In this document: piece by piece, positions 1 to 7,734 of the stretch | Numbering within the stretch: the stretch's first letter is position 1 | Layout of the letters: each line of letters starts with the position of its first letter | Assembly: GCF_009789195.1 (NCBI RefSeq) | Contig: NZ_WSTC01000012.1 | Location: 1 to 64,000 of the forward strand | DNA: 64,000 nucleotides | Direction of reading: 5' to 3' | DNA from: Paenibacillus sp. MMS18-CY102 | GTDB taxonomy: Bacteria > Bacillota > Bacilli > Paenibacillales > Paenibacillaceae | The notes under the pieces: generated by a model | Told to the model about the DNA's origin: nothing | Seen by the model: the letters and a program-made list of their open reading frames with translations, nothing else | The model's database searches: none | Position numbers and translations under genes: made by a program

Positions 1-300
1 GGTTCGCCGTTTTGCAACCCTTATTTCACAATTCTGGCCACCTGAGCTTGCTATGTCTTGGTGGCCGGTTTATTCAAGCATAGATTCTCACACTTGCCAG
101 TTAATCTCGTGAACTGCATAAGTCCTGTCTCTTCAATAGATGCCTCCCTTTATTTGTATTTTATTATTTTATCGCTGCTGTATAAGTAAAAAAAGACTTA
201 TTTTTACCTGGTACCGGCGCTAATTTAGGGTAGGCAGGATGCGCCCCCAGCGGGAAATTACGATAAACCACGCGTAACCTAACTTCCCCGTCTCGCAGGC
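1..300. other. Left edge, no gene recognised
   Basis: I see no convincing gene, RNA or repeat in the first 300 bases. A minus-strand frame over 164-568 is antisense to the thioesterase gene and has no ribosome site or recognisable motif. Confidence 0.5.
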
Positions 301-322
301 TTTCTTGTTCGCCTGATGCCCA

Positions 323-331
323 TGCTATAAT
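323..331 (+). promoter_or_regulatory. Extended -10 promoter for the thioesterase gene
   Basis: TGCTATAAT is a perfect extended -10 element (TGn-TATAAT) 31 bases before the start codon. The -35 region is weak (TTGTTC at 305-310 sits too close), as is common with extended -10 promoters. A GAGAGGAG ribosome site follows at 342-349. Confidence 0.6.
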
Positions 332-361
332 GGGGGCTAACGAGAGGAGTGCTATCCTAAC

Positions 362-754
362 ATGCAAATTAATTTGGAACTTATCGTTCGTTCTACCGAA
401 ATCGATGTGAACGGGCATGTGAATAACGCCAAATATTTGGAGTATCTCGAATGGGGCCGCGAGGAGTGGTACGAAGCGAATGCGCTGCCTTACGAAGTGT
501 TGAAGGAACACGGTGTCCAGACGGTAACGGTCAATATCAATATCAACTACCGCAAGGAATGCCGGCAAGGGGACCGGTTAACCGTCATCACGCAGCCGCA
601 GTCGATCGGAAGAAGCAGCTACGTGCTGCTGCAACGAATCGTCAACGAACAAGGCGAGCTTTGCGCCGATGCGCAAGTAACGAGCGTTACGATGGATGTA
701 GACACACGAAAAAGCAGACCCGTGCCGGATCCGCTTCGTGATTTATTTGCATAG
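362..754 (+). CDS. Acyl-CoA thioesterase, hot-dog fold (4HBT/YbgC type)
   Basis: This 130-residue protein has the length and N-terminal signature of the 4-hydroxybenzoyl-CoA thioesterase group. Asp15 is followed by Gly18-His19-Val20-Asn21-Asn22, the usual D-x-x-G-H-V-N-N active-site segment on the hot-dog helix, and then a Tyr-Leu-x-Tyr-Leu-Glu stretch. Such enzymes hydrolyse acyl-CoA thioesters in the cytosol; the acyl chain cannot be read from sequence. The start at 362 is set by GAGAGGAG 12 bases upstream. It is a single-gene unit with its own extended -10 promoter and a terminator directly after the stop. Confidence 0.8.
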   Translation: MQINLELIVRSTEIDVNGHVNNAKYLEYLEWGREEWYEANALPYEVLKEHGVQTVTVNININYRKECRQGDRLTVITQPQSIGRSSYVLLQRIVNEQGELCADAQVTSVTMDVDTRKSRPVPDPLRDLFA

Positions 755-783
755 AAAGCACGCCGATTAAGGTGTGTTTTCTT
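755..783 (+). terminator. Intrinsic terminator after the thioesterase gene
   Basis: A GCACGCC / GGTGTGT stem with a GATTAA loop is followed by TTTTCTTATTTTG, starting one base after the stop codon. The same core, GCCGATTAAGG, recurs in the hairpin at 5171-5194. Confidence 0.7.
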
Positions 784-880
784 ATTTTGTTTTTGATAAT
801 ATCGGCTTTGACTTGTTCTTTACATTTTATGGATCTACCATATGCTTCACGCTATAATAAATTTGATTGGAGCTGAATAC

Positions 881-1459
881 ATGAAAGATATACTCGATCC
901 TAAGAACGATTTTGTATTCAAACGCATATTCGGTAGTGAGGAAAATAAAGACGTTTTACTGGCTTTTCTTAACCGTACCTTCCAAGCGGCCGAACGGCCT
1001 CCGCTAACCGATATCGTAATTATGAATATACCGATAAGAACTCTCCTCATGATAAACAATCCATCTTCGATATCCAAGCCAAAACATCGGATGGCAGTTT
1101 GATTAATATTGAAATGCAGTTATTTAACCGATATGACAACGAGAAGCGAACGTTGTATTATTGGAGTAAGCAGTACACCAGCCAGCTCGAAGAAGGACAG
1201 TCCTATAAGAACCTCAAGAAATGTGTCACGATCAACATCCTTGATTTCACAAAGATGAAGAAACTCGGCGGCTTTATGAAATGAGACAGAAAGCTCTGCA
1301 TGACGAGGCTTGATTGAAGGTGCTCGAGAAGAAGGAGAGCGCAAGGGCAAACTTGAAGTTGCCAGCAAGATGCTCGCAAAGGGCATGGATCTGGAATCCG
1401 TGTCTGAATTCACAGGATTACCTATTCATGAATTAAAGAAGTTACCTCCTACTCATTAA
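881..1459 (+). pseudogene. Broken Rpn-family nuclease/putative transposase gene
   Basis: The 5' part reads Met-Lys-Asp-Ile-Leu-Asp-Pro-Lys-Asn-Asp-Phe-Val-Phe-Lys-Arg-Ile-Phe-Gly, the start of Rpn (recombination-promoting nuclease, PD-(D/E)XK) proteins. Near 1025-1060 the match moves to another frame, which continues as Ile-Gln-Ala-Lys-Thr...Ile-Glu-Met-Gln, the nuclease core, and stops at 1282-1284. A third piece after about 1320 encodes a Glu/Lys-rich helix and the typical C-terminal 'SxFTGLPIxELKKL' tail, ending at TAA 1457-1459. The intact family is about 280-300 residues, so a large central part is missing. At least two lesions make it a decayed copy. Confidence 0.75.
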
Positions 1460-1465
1460 TAGTCA

Positions 1466-1498
1466 ACTGCCAGGAATCTCACCCTAGCAGTTTTTTTA
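1466..1498 (+). terminator. Intrinsic terminator after the Rpn remnant
   Basis: ACTGC-C-AGG pairs with CCT-A-GCAGT around an eight-base loop (one internal mismatch) and is followed by seven T residues. It sits directly after the pseudogene stop and before the convergent DUF4259 gene. Confidence 0.6.
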
Positions 1499-1513
1499 TT
1501 TTATCTAATAATT

Positions 1514-2050
1514 TTACTTCAGAGGATATTTTTCAAAATGCTTCCCTCTTCGTTCTAGATGCACTGTATTGCCTATAAGCTTTTTCCCAGTGGGAAATGT
1601 AATTTCATAAACGGAATATCTTTGATTGCTAGGATCAAATCTGCCAGAATTTAAATCCACTTCATCAACAATACTTGAATCCGTTATACATTCACTTTTC
1701 ATCAATTGTTTTTTAAGTTTTTTTAATTCTGATTTTCTTCTCAGATGAGATATAAGCCCTGCATTTCTCCACCTTTCCAATCCAGTTCCTAAAGTAATGT
1801 GTTCTATCGCCTTATTCTTAATCTCTTCTACTAATTCATTACATTCTTGTTGAGTTGCGGCTAACCCAATATAAAATAAAGGTTCTAAATCAGGGCTTAA
1901 ACCTTCGTCATTCATAATATCACTGTATATTCTTTTTATTCTTGACACCGCTTGGTTTACAGATACGCCTTCTTCTTTAAATAACAGGTAGTAATCTTTA
2001 ATATCAAGTGTAAAATCATCATCAAATACCCCAAATCCCCAGGTTCCCAT
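1514..2050 (-). CDS. DUF4259-like protein
   Basis: The 178-residue product begins Met-Gly-Thr-Trp-Gly-Phe-Gly-Val-Phe-Asp-Asp-Asp, the G-x-W-G-x-G-x-F-(D/E)-x-D opening that marks DUF4259 proteins. The rest is helical and charged, with no membrane segment or signal. Function is unknown; in other genomes such genes appear as stand-alone accessory genes, sometimes in polymorphic-toxin immunity settings. The gene is clearly more AT-rich than its neighbours and lies next to the Rpn remnant, which suggests recent acquisition. It has its own upstream region and no operon partner. Confidence 0.65.
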   Translation of the reverse strand: MGTWGFGVFDDDFTLDIKDYYLLFKEEGVSVNQAVSRIKRIYSDIMNDEGLSPDLEPLFYIGLAATQQECNELVEEIKNKAIEHITLGTGLERWRNAGLISHLRRKSELKKLKKQLMKSECITDSSIVDEVDLNSGRFDPSNQRYSVYEITFPTGKKLIGNTVHLERRGKHFEKYPLK

Positions 2051-2136
2051 TATTTACACCTCTATTTTTATCCCTATCATATTCCTTAATCGATACACTT
2101 CCAATTCAAAAACAAAAAATTCATGCTACAACAAAA

Positions 2137-2162
2137 AAAGAGACAGAATCATCCGTCTCTTT
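2137..2162 (-). terminator. Terminator for the SBBP/collagen-like gene
   Basis: AAAGAGACAG pairs with the CGTCTCTTT arm. On the minus strand the stem is followed by a run of seven T residues, 42 bases beyond the stop codon of the surface-protein gene. Confidence 0.75.
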
Positions 2163-2204
2163 ATCTGTGGAGCCCCTGCACTTAAAACCCTGCTTATTTC
2201 AGCC

Positions 2205-4732
2205 TCATTCCTCTTCCTCTTCGACGGTAATTTCCGTATGGGTCGTGACATCGCCCAATGCGGTAGAGACGATCGAAGTCAAAATTCCTCGGTCGATCAG
2301 GCTCACGACAGGCGCCAACAGCCGGAAACGAACTGTTCGAGTCTCGCCAGGCGGGATCGAGCCGAGATCCAGATTGTCGATCAAATCGATTAAGTCAGGA
2401 CGCTGGTTGACAATCAGGGAACGAAGAAGGTATTGGAACCCTTCAGGCAGCCGGTTACGCAGCCGCGTCACGAGCGGGACATTGGCAATGTTCTGGATAT
2501 TGACCGTGATGAGGGTATCTCCTCCAGGCGGAACGACAGGCGGTTCCGCTATAACCGTTACGATAGGAGGCGTCGGAGCAGGTGTTCCAGGAGGGCCTTG
2601 CGGCCCTTGTGGTCCCGGAGGCCCCTCCGGCCCTTGCGGTCCAGGGGGGCACAGACACGAGCAAGAGAGAGAGCCGAATTTTAGCACGAACCCTTTGCTT
2701 GGAGGCCTTCCACCATTTTGCAGGTTGATGGGAAAGCCATCAGAGTTGGTAGTCGAGCCGCCGATGAACACCTGTCCCGCCGCGTTCACGCTAATGCTTT
2801 CACCCGCGTCCGAACCCGCACCGCCGATGTAGGTCGAATAGAGCAAGTCGGTTCCCGTGATGCTGACCATCGTGAAGAAAACGTCGGATTGGCCCCGAAA
2901 CTTTGTCTGAATTGCGCCGGGAAGCGTCGGAAAGTCGCTCGACTGGGTAAAACCCGTGACATATGCGGTAGACGTGGAATCGACCGCGATGGCGGATCCG
3001 AAGTCGTAGCCGCTGCCGCCCAGATAAGTGGAATAGAACAATGATGATCCAGAAGGATTGAGCTTGCTGACGAATGCGTCTGACAAACCTAGGCTCGTTG
3101 TCGCAAACGCGAACGGCTCGTCGGGTAATTAGCCGAGTACGTTGTGCCTGTCACATAAATGTTGCCCAAGTGATCGAGCGCGATCCCCTGAATATTGTCG
3201 TCGTCGCTGCCGCCAAGGAGGGCGGACAAGATCAGCTGCGTGCCATCTGGGTTGAGCCGTGAGACGAATCCCGTCTGGTTAGACACCGGGACGGTAAATG
3301 CACCAGCCGTTGTCGGAAAGTCCGCAGAGAGCGTATTTCCCCCGATGTAGGCGTCGCCTTGCGGCCCTACGGCGATACCGTTCGCAATATTGTTACTTGA
3401 GCCGCCCAGGAACGTGGAATAAACGAGTGCGCTTCCGGTGGCATTTAGCTTGGCAACGAACGCATCGACTGATGCCCCGTTATATTGGGGTCGCAAAGCA
3501 CCTGGCGTCGTCGGAAAATTCGCTGCGCTCGTGTAGCCCGAAATATAAGCATTTCCCGATGAATCAAGAGCGAGGCCCGTCGGGGTGCTGCTCGTGCTTC
3601 CGCTGAGCAAAGCTGTATACATCAGCTCGCTGCCAGATGCATTCAGCTTGACGACGAATACTTTACTCTGGCCGCCATCGGTCAGTTGAAGCGCCCCGGT
3701 GGGTAACGGAAAGTTCAAGCTTGTCGTCACACCGGTGACGTATGCATTCCCTTCGGCATCGACGGCAATGGCTATGCCGTTGTCGCTATGCCCGCCGCCG
3801 ATAAAAGTTGAATATACATAAGGATCGCCGCTGGGCGGAAGCTTGATGACGAATGCGTCCGTAAAGCCCCCGAATGTAGTCTGGAAAGCACCGGGCGTAA
3901 CGATAAAACTCGGCGAATTCGTGGAGCCTGTTACGTAGGCATTGCCTTGTGCATCGCTTGTAACAGCGTTGATGAACGTTTGAACGCCAACGCCTGACGG
4001 CCCAACCAGCGTAGAATAGAGGAGCATCGGGTCAATAATTAAGGGTAGTCTTGGATCAAAAACGGAAGCAATCTCATAGCCGAACCGATTGCGCGCGGCA
4101 TCGATGATTCGATAGCGGCACCGGATATCCTTCCGCAATCCATCGATCTCTTGGTAACTGAGCGGGATCTCCTCAAGCAGGGAGCCTGCCGCCGTATGGA
4201 TAATTAGGTTTCCTTCGTTATCCAGCTCCAGCCCGCTCGCACCCTCGTATTCAAACTCCGCATCCTGCAAGTTTGCGCCCGGTTGCATGATGCAGTCATA
4301 CTTCAACCGTTCTTTTTCCCCATAGAAAACAACATCGATGCCCGGCCACAGGCGACGATAGGCCAGCTTCCGATAAGCCGATAGATTCGTTCTCCAGTTG
4401 GCAGAATCGCTACCGATCAACCTATGCTGTTTGCCTCCACATTCTTCGAAAGGCTCAAGCAAGGGCGAAGCGTTCGCTCCGATAAACCGGAGATTCAGGC
4501 GCAGGCCCTCCATCATGATGTTATCTCTATCTATGCTTCGAGATCCATCAGTGCTTGGAGAGCTTGAGCCTGGCTCCAAACACCGGTAAAACATCAGTTC
4601 CGCGCATTCCGGAGCAAAACGTCCCTGAAAGCCCTGTTCGTTTGCGATATAGGCAGTCCCTTGTTCATTTTCACCACAAAAGAAGGCAAGCGGCTGTTCA
4701 AAAAGCGAACGCAACGCTGGCTTATGCATCAT
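2205..4732 (-). pseudogene. SBBP-repeat beta-propeller protein with collagen-like segment, split by one frameshift
   Basis: Two frames (4732-3089 and 3086-2205) form one gene of roughly 840 residues. The N-terminal ~250 residues resemble the domain that precedes SBBP propellers. About eight SBBP repeats follow, each with Gly-Asn-Ala-Tyr-Val-Thr-Gly, Phe-Pro-Thr-Thr-Pro-Gly-Ala-Phe and Tyr-Ser-Thr-(Phe/Tyr)-(Ile/Leu)-Gly-Gly. Then come six to seven Gly-Pro-Gln/Gly-Pro-Pro collagen triplets, a DUF11/CARDB-like beta domain and a five-Glu tail. The first frame breaks inside an expected 'PTTPGAF' repeat at about 3117-3119, where one missing base restores the next frame perfectly. No signal peptide is evident. 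The layout suggests a spore-surface or cell-surface protein. The break may be a sequencing error or a real loss; everything else in the gene looks intact. Confidence 0.75.
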
Positions 4733-4913
4733 TTCCCGACTGGAAGACAGAGCACTCCCTCCCTTTCAGAATTTTAGATCGGAATATCCATGGGAATATA
4801 TGCGATTAACACGGATTCTAGAATGCGATTCACGCCCGAACCGCAATGCACTCCGCGGGCAAGGGCGCGACAGCGACCCTACAGCATGAATTAGGCAACC
4901 TGCAATCCACCAC

Positions 4914-4941
4914 AATGTCCACGAAATGAATCGTGGACATT
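4914..4941 (-). terminator. Hairpin at the outer end of repeat copy A
   Basis: AATGTCCACGA / TCGTGGACATT forms an 11-bp perfect stem with an AATGAA loop. It is nearly identical to the tRNA-Ala terminator hairpin at 5436-5461 but lacks a strong T-run, so it may be a relic or processing stem. Confidence 0.5.
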
Positions 4942-4943
4942 AT

Positions 4944-5160
4944 GGCGGAGCCTAGAAGCTCCAAACTCGCACAGCTCGTCTCCACGTCATGGGATGTCCG
5001 AATCCTGATTATATGCTGACGAAGCATACTCAACGAGGACTTTTAGCGGTAGATTCAGACGCCGTGCTCCTCCATTCGACGCTTTCCTTCGAACCCCACT
5101 AACTTCACTCCGTCCGCGCGGACTGAACCCCGGGGTTCGCCCCCTTTAATGGCTCCACCA
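4944..5160 (-). repeat. tRNA-linked repeat, copy A (~215 bp)
   Basis: This is a direct repeat of 5210-5427. The two share GGAGCCTAGAAGCTCC, ACTCGCACAGCTCGTCTCCACG, TCATGGGATGTCCGAATCC, ACTTTTAGCGGTA, GCCGTGCTCCTCCATTCGACG and GTCCGCGCGGACTGAACCCC in the same order, with scattered substitutions. The end nearest 4944 is GGAGCCTAG, the same bases as the 3' end of the adjacent tRNA-Ala gene. It appears to be a dispersed non-coding element; no frame is clearly conserved between copies. Confidence 0.7.
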
Positions 5161-5217
5161 TATAACAAAAAAGAACGCCGATTAAGGCGTGCTTCATATT
5201 TGTTATATGGTGGAGCC
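5151..5217. repeat. Perfect 19-bp inverted repeat around a terminator hairpin
   Basis: GGCTCCACCATATAACAAA (5151-5169) is the exact reverse complement of 5199-5217. A smaller AAGAACGCC/GGCGTGCTT hairpin lies inside at 5171-5194. The outer arms contain the tRNA-Ala acceptor end GGCTCCACCA. The structure joins repeat copies A and B. Confidence 0.75.
5171..5194 (-). terminator. Terminator-like hairpin between repeat copies
   Basis: AAGAACGCC / GGCGTGCTT with a GATTAA loop, followed on the minus strand by six T residues. The core resembles the terminator at 755-783. Confidence 0.55.
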
Positions 5218-5427
5218 TAGAAGCTCCCACTCGCACAGCTCGTCTCCACGTCATGGGATGTCCGAATCCTGATTATATACTGACGCAGCTTTCTCACCGA
5301 AGACTTTTAGCGGTAAATTCAAACGCCGTGCTCCTCCATTCGACGTATTCCTTCGAAGCATATTCACTTCTTTCCGTCCGCGCGGACTGAACCCCATTAG
5401 GGGTTCTCACCCCCTAGGCAGTCCACC
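5206..5427 (-). repeat. tRNA-linked repeat, copy B (~215 bp)
   Basis: This is the second copy of the 4944-5160 repeat, in the same orientation. Its edge reads TATGGTGGAGCCTAG, matching the minus-strand 3' end plus CCA of tRNA-Ala just beyond. The far edge contains CCTAGG...GTCCACCA, another tRNA-3'-end-like string. Successive copies thus look like tails copied out from the tRNA gene. Confidence 0.7.
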
Positions 5428-5435
5428 AAATAAAA

Positions 5436-5461
5436 AAGTCCACGAAATTAATCGTGGACTT
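5436..5461 (-). terminator. Terminator of tRNA-Ala
   Basis: AAGTCCACGA / TCGTGGACTT is a 10-bp perfect stem with an AATTAA loop, followed on the minus strand by six T residues, 14 bases beyond the tRNA CCA end. Confidence 0.8.
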
Positions 5462-5474
5462 GTCTGTTTTATTA

Positions 5475-5550
5475 TGGTGGAGCCTAGGGGGATCGAACCC
5501 CTGACCTCATCGCTGCCAGCGATGCGCTCTCCCAGCTGAGCTAAGGCCCC
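5475..5550 (-). tRNA. tRNA-Ala (anticodon GGC)
   Basis: The 76-nt minus-strand sequence folds as a full cloverleaf. The acceptor is GGGGCCT with AGGCTCC, followed by A and an encoded CCA. There is a GCTC/GAGC D stem, a CATCG/CGATG anticodon stem with loop CTGGCAG (anticodon GGC), and an AGGGG/CCCCT T stem with the TTCGATC loop. The third acceptor pair is G-U, the alanine identity element, in agreement with the anticodon. The gene stands alone with its own terminator. Confidence 0.97.
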
Positions 5551-5616
5551 TAATCGGTTGTCTCTGCCAAATATAGGCGGGACAGGTTAGATCGTACCAT
5601 GCGCGTTCGCGCAGTG

Positions 5617-6117
5617 TCAATCCTTTTTCAACCCGTCCGTAGCGCCGGCGCCGCCTGTGAGCGGATGCTTGGAGAGCAGCAGATTGAGTTCCTTCATAAA
5701 CATGTCGATGTCTTTGAATTGGCGGTACACGGAGGCGAAACGAACGTACGCAACTTCGTCCACCGGGTACAGTTGTTGCATGACCAGTTCGCCGATAATG
5801 CGGCTCTCGATCTCAGCGTGAGCCGTTGTGCGCAGCTCCTTCTCAACCTCGGAGACGACGACTTCCAGACGGTCTGCGGGGACGGGACGCTTCTCGCAAG
5901 CGCGGATCAATCCGCGCAGCAGCTTCTCGCGGCTGAATTCTTCGCGGCTGCCGTCTTTCTTAATGACGATCAATGGCGTTTCTTCAATCATCTCGAACGT
6001 TGTGAAACGGCGGCTGCATTTTTCACATTCACGCCTGCGGCGGATCGAACGGTTTTCGTTGGCCGGTCTCGAATCGAGCACTTTGGAACCGGCATAATCA
6101 CAATAAGGACATCTCAT
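5617..6117 (-). CDS. nrdR: Transcriptional repressor NrdR
   Basis: The 166-residue protein starts Met-Arg-Cys-Pro-Tyr-Cys and carries a four-cysteine zinc ribbon (Cys3, Cys6, Cys31, Cys34) with the family signature Val-Leu-Asp-Ser-Arg-Pro. It is followed by an ATP-cone nucleotide-binding domain (about 46-136). NrdR senses ATP/dATP and represses ribonucleotide reductase genes. The length is slightly above the usual 150-155 because of a short Gly/Ala-rich tail. It is transcribed alone on the minus strand, divergent from the spore-protein gene. Confidence 0.95.
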   Translation of the reverse strand: MRCPYCDYAGSKVLDSRPANENRSIRRRRECEKCSRRFTTFEMIEETPLIVIKKDGSREEFSREKLLRGLIRACEKRPVPADRLEVVVSEVEKELRTTAHAEIESRIIGELVMQQLYPVDEVAYVRFASVYRQFKDIDMFMKELNLLLSKHPLTGGAGATDGLKKD

Positions 6118-6174
6118 TTGGTTACCTCCATGACCCTCCAGGGCGCCATCTCAAAAAATTCCCAAACCTTACCT

Positions 6175-6204
6175 GTAATGAAGTTCGCAAAAACGCACAT
6201 AATA
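6175..6204 (+). promoter_or_regulatory. Possible sigma-G promoter for the spore-protein gene
   Basis: CATAATA at 6198-6204 fits the sigma-G/F -10 consensus CATWHTA. GTAAT at 6175-6179 is a one-mismatch candidate for the GHATR -35, 18 bases upstream. The product is a forespore protein, which makes this reading likely but unproven. Confidence 0.4.
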
Positions 6205-6234
6205 CATTTACCAACCGCAAGGAGGTGAACGACA

Positions 6235-6438
6235 ATGAGCGCAAGTAACCAATTGGTTGTACCACAAGCTTCTGCAGCACTCGACCAACTGAAATACGAG
6301 GTTGCACAAGAACTGGGTATCGCGATTCCACAAGACGGTTATTACGGGAACATCACGACGAAAGACGCTGGCTCCATCGGGGGTAGCATCACGCGTAAAC
6401 TCGTACAAATCGCAGAACAATCGCTTGCAGGCCACTAA
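6235..6438 (+). CDS. Alpha/beta-type small acid-soluble spore protein
   Basis: The 67-residue protein has both family signatures: Lys-Tyr-Glu-Val-Ala-x-Glu-Leu-Gly (around residues 22-30, the GPR protease region) and Gly-Gly-Ser-Ile-Thr-Arg-Lys-Leu-Val. These proteins coat forespore DNA, shift it towards an A-like form and protect it from UV and chemicals; they are degraded at germination. AAGGAGGTGA lies six bases before the start. A single-gene unit with its own terminator is typical. Confidence 0.95.
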   Translation: MSASNQLVVPQASAALDQLKYEVAQELGIAIPQDGYYGNITTKDAGSIGGSITRKLVQIAEQSLAGH

Positions 6439-6467
6439 ACGTTGACTTTCATCACCAAGCTAGGGCG

Positions 6468-6500
6468 AACCCGCCGGGACATTAGTTCTCGGCGGGTTTG
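6468..6500 (+). terminator. Terminator of the spore-protein gene
   Basis: AACCCGCCG pairs with CGGCGGGTT, followed by TTG. It sits 30 bases past the stop and before the convergent transglycosylase gene, so it may serve both. Confidence 0.75.
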
Positions 6501-6511
6501 TCCGACGCCAT

Positions 6512-7081
6512 TTACTCGAACGTCGGATATAAGTCTTTGTACTTATTATAATAATAAAAGACGCGTTGTACATAGTGCCTCGTCTCTCCGAACGGCACAT
6601 TGCTGACGGACTCCATCGCGCCATCCCACACTCCATTGTCCAGCCACTTATTCACGTTGCCCGGTCCTGCATTATAAGCTGCAACGGCCGCCACTGCGTT
6701 TCCATCAAACTGCTTGTGCAAGTTGCTAAGATACCATGATCCAATCTGTATGCTAATATCCGCCCGATGGCGGAGCGTGTCTTCGGTTACATTGGAGAAA
6801 CCGGCCTTGTTGATTACCCAATCTGCGGTATCAGGCATGATCTGCATGAGCCCTAATGCGCCCTTATGCGATTCTTTGCCTGTTTTGTAGTTGGTTTCTA
6901 CTCGGATGACTGCTGCAATTAAGAGTGGATCAAGACCGTAATCCCACGCGCTGGCACGTATATCTTCCTTGTAATGAATCGGGTACATCCACCGAGCCAT
7001 CCAGTCCGATTTGATGAAAAGAAAGGCGACGAATCCAACTATCAGCAAAAGCAGCAGCCGTTGGCGCTTCCTTCGTTTCAT
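6512..7081 (-). CDS. Membrane-anchored lytic transglycosylase (SLT domain)
   Basis: The 189-residue protein has a basic start, a membrane segment at about 8-23 and a C-terminal soluble lytic transglycosylase domain. The family motifs are present in order: Ile-Arg-Val-Glu62-Thr-Asn-Tyr with the catalytic glutamate, Gly-Ala-Leu-Gly-Leu-Met-Gln-Ile-Met-Pro (74-83), and Ala-Ala-Tyr-Asn-Ala-Gly-Pro-Gly-Asn-Val. It should cleave the MurNAc-GlcNAc bond of peptidoglycan outside the membrane, leaving 1,6-anhydro ends. It lies just after coaE on the same strand (14-base gap), so they are probably co-transcribed, as seen in related bacilli. Confidence 0.9.
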   Translation of the reverse strand: MKRRKRQRLLLLLIVGFVAFLFIKSDWMARWMYPIHYKEDIRASAWDYGLDPLLIAAVIRVETNYKTGKESHKGALGLMQIMPDTADWVINKAGFSNVTEDTLRHRADISIQIGSWYLSNLHKQFDGNAVAAVAAYNAGPGNVNKWLDNGVWDGAMESVSNVPFGETRHYVQRVFYYYNKYKDLYPTFE

Positions 7082-7095
7082 GCGTCAGCTCCTTC

Positions 7096-7689
7096 TCATC
7101 TGCCGATTGCCCGCCAAAACGCCGCGACTTGCTCGCGTGTCTGCTCCAGCGTCCCTCGATTGTCAATGACCCACTGCGCGCGCTCGCGCTTGCGCTCAAT
7201 ATCCATTTGAAGCCCGATGCGCCTGTCTGCTTCTTCAACAGACAGCCCATTGCGGCCCATTAGCCGTTCTCGCTGTACTTCCTTCGGTACATACACGACG
7301 ATGACACCTTCATATGCCTCATCTTGCCCTGTCTCATATAACAAGGGAATATCCGCAATGACGACCGCATTCGGATCTTCTTTCTCATACGCTTCCATCT
7401 GTTTCCTCATGTGCTGGCGGATAGCTGGATGCAAAATCGCTTCCAGCTCCTTCAGCCGCTCCGCTTGCCCGAATACGACAGCGCCTAGCGCCTGCCGATT
7501 CAACGAGCCATCCTCATGGAGTATAGCTTGTCCAAACTTCGCAACGACGGCGCCCAGCGCCGGCTCGCCCGGAAGGACGACATCCCTGGCTGCCTGGTCA
7601 GCATCCACCAGATGCGCCCCAAGCTCGACCAGCATGGCCGCAACGGTGCTTTTGCCACAGGCGATGCCGCCAGTTAAGCCGATTCTCAT
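7096..7689 (-). CDS. coaE: Dephospho-CoA kinase
   Basis: This 197-residue enzyme phosphorylates dephospho-CoA, the last step of coenzyme A synthesis. The P-loop Gly-Gly-Ile-Ala-Cys-Gly-Lys-Ser-Thr is at residues 7-15, followed by the Asp-Ala-Asp region and the Asp-Ile-Pro-Leu-Leu-Tyr-Glu-Thr substrate motif typical of CoaE. The frame is open seven codons further upstream, but GGAGGG lies seven bases before the ATG at 7689 and inside that extension, so 7689 is the start. It forms a probable operon with the downstream transglycosylase and lies 45 bases after ytaF's neighbour gap. Confidence 0.95.
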   Translation of the reverse strand: MRIGLTGGIACGKSTVAAMLVELGAHLVDADQAARDVVLPGEPALGAVVAKFGQAILHEDGSLNRQALGAVVFGQAERLKELEAILHPAIRQHMRKQMEAYEKEDPNAVVIADIPLLYETGQDEAYEGVIVVYVPKEVQRERLMGRNGLSVEEADRRIGLQMDIERKRERAQWVIDNRGTLEQTREQVAAFWRAIGR

Positions 7690-7734
7690 CGTTCGTCCCT
7701 CCGTATTCATTCACCGCTCATGAACCGTTGTGAT

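Larger units (their letters stand above)
4733..5474. other. Gene-free stretch filled with tRNA-linked repeats
   Basis: This 740-base stretch between the surface-protein gene and tRNA-Ala holds two diverged direct repeats of about 215 bp and three hairpins. Short frames across it, including one at 4830-5033, fall inside the repeats and lack ribosome sites. I see no gene here. Confidence 0.7.

Noticed and set aside
2167-2832. Plus-strand frame rich in Gly-Pro over the collagen-like segment
   Set aside because: Antisense reading of the GC-rich collagen triplets of the minus-strand gene.
4830-5033. Minus-strand 67-codon frame
   Set aside because: It lies in repeat copy A, is not clearly kept in copy B and has no ribosome site.
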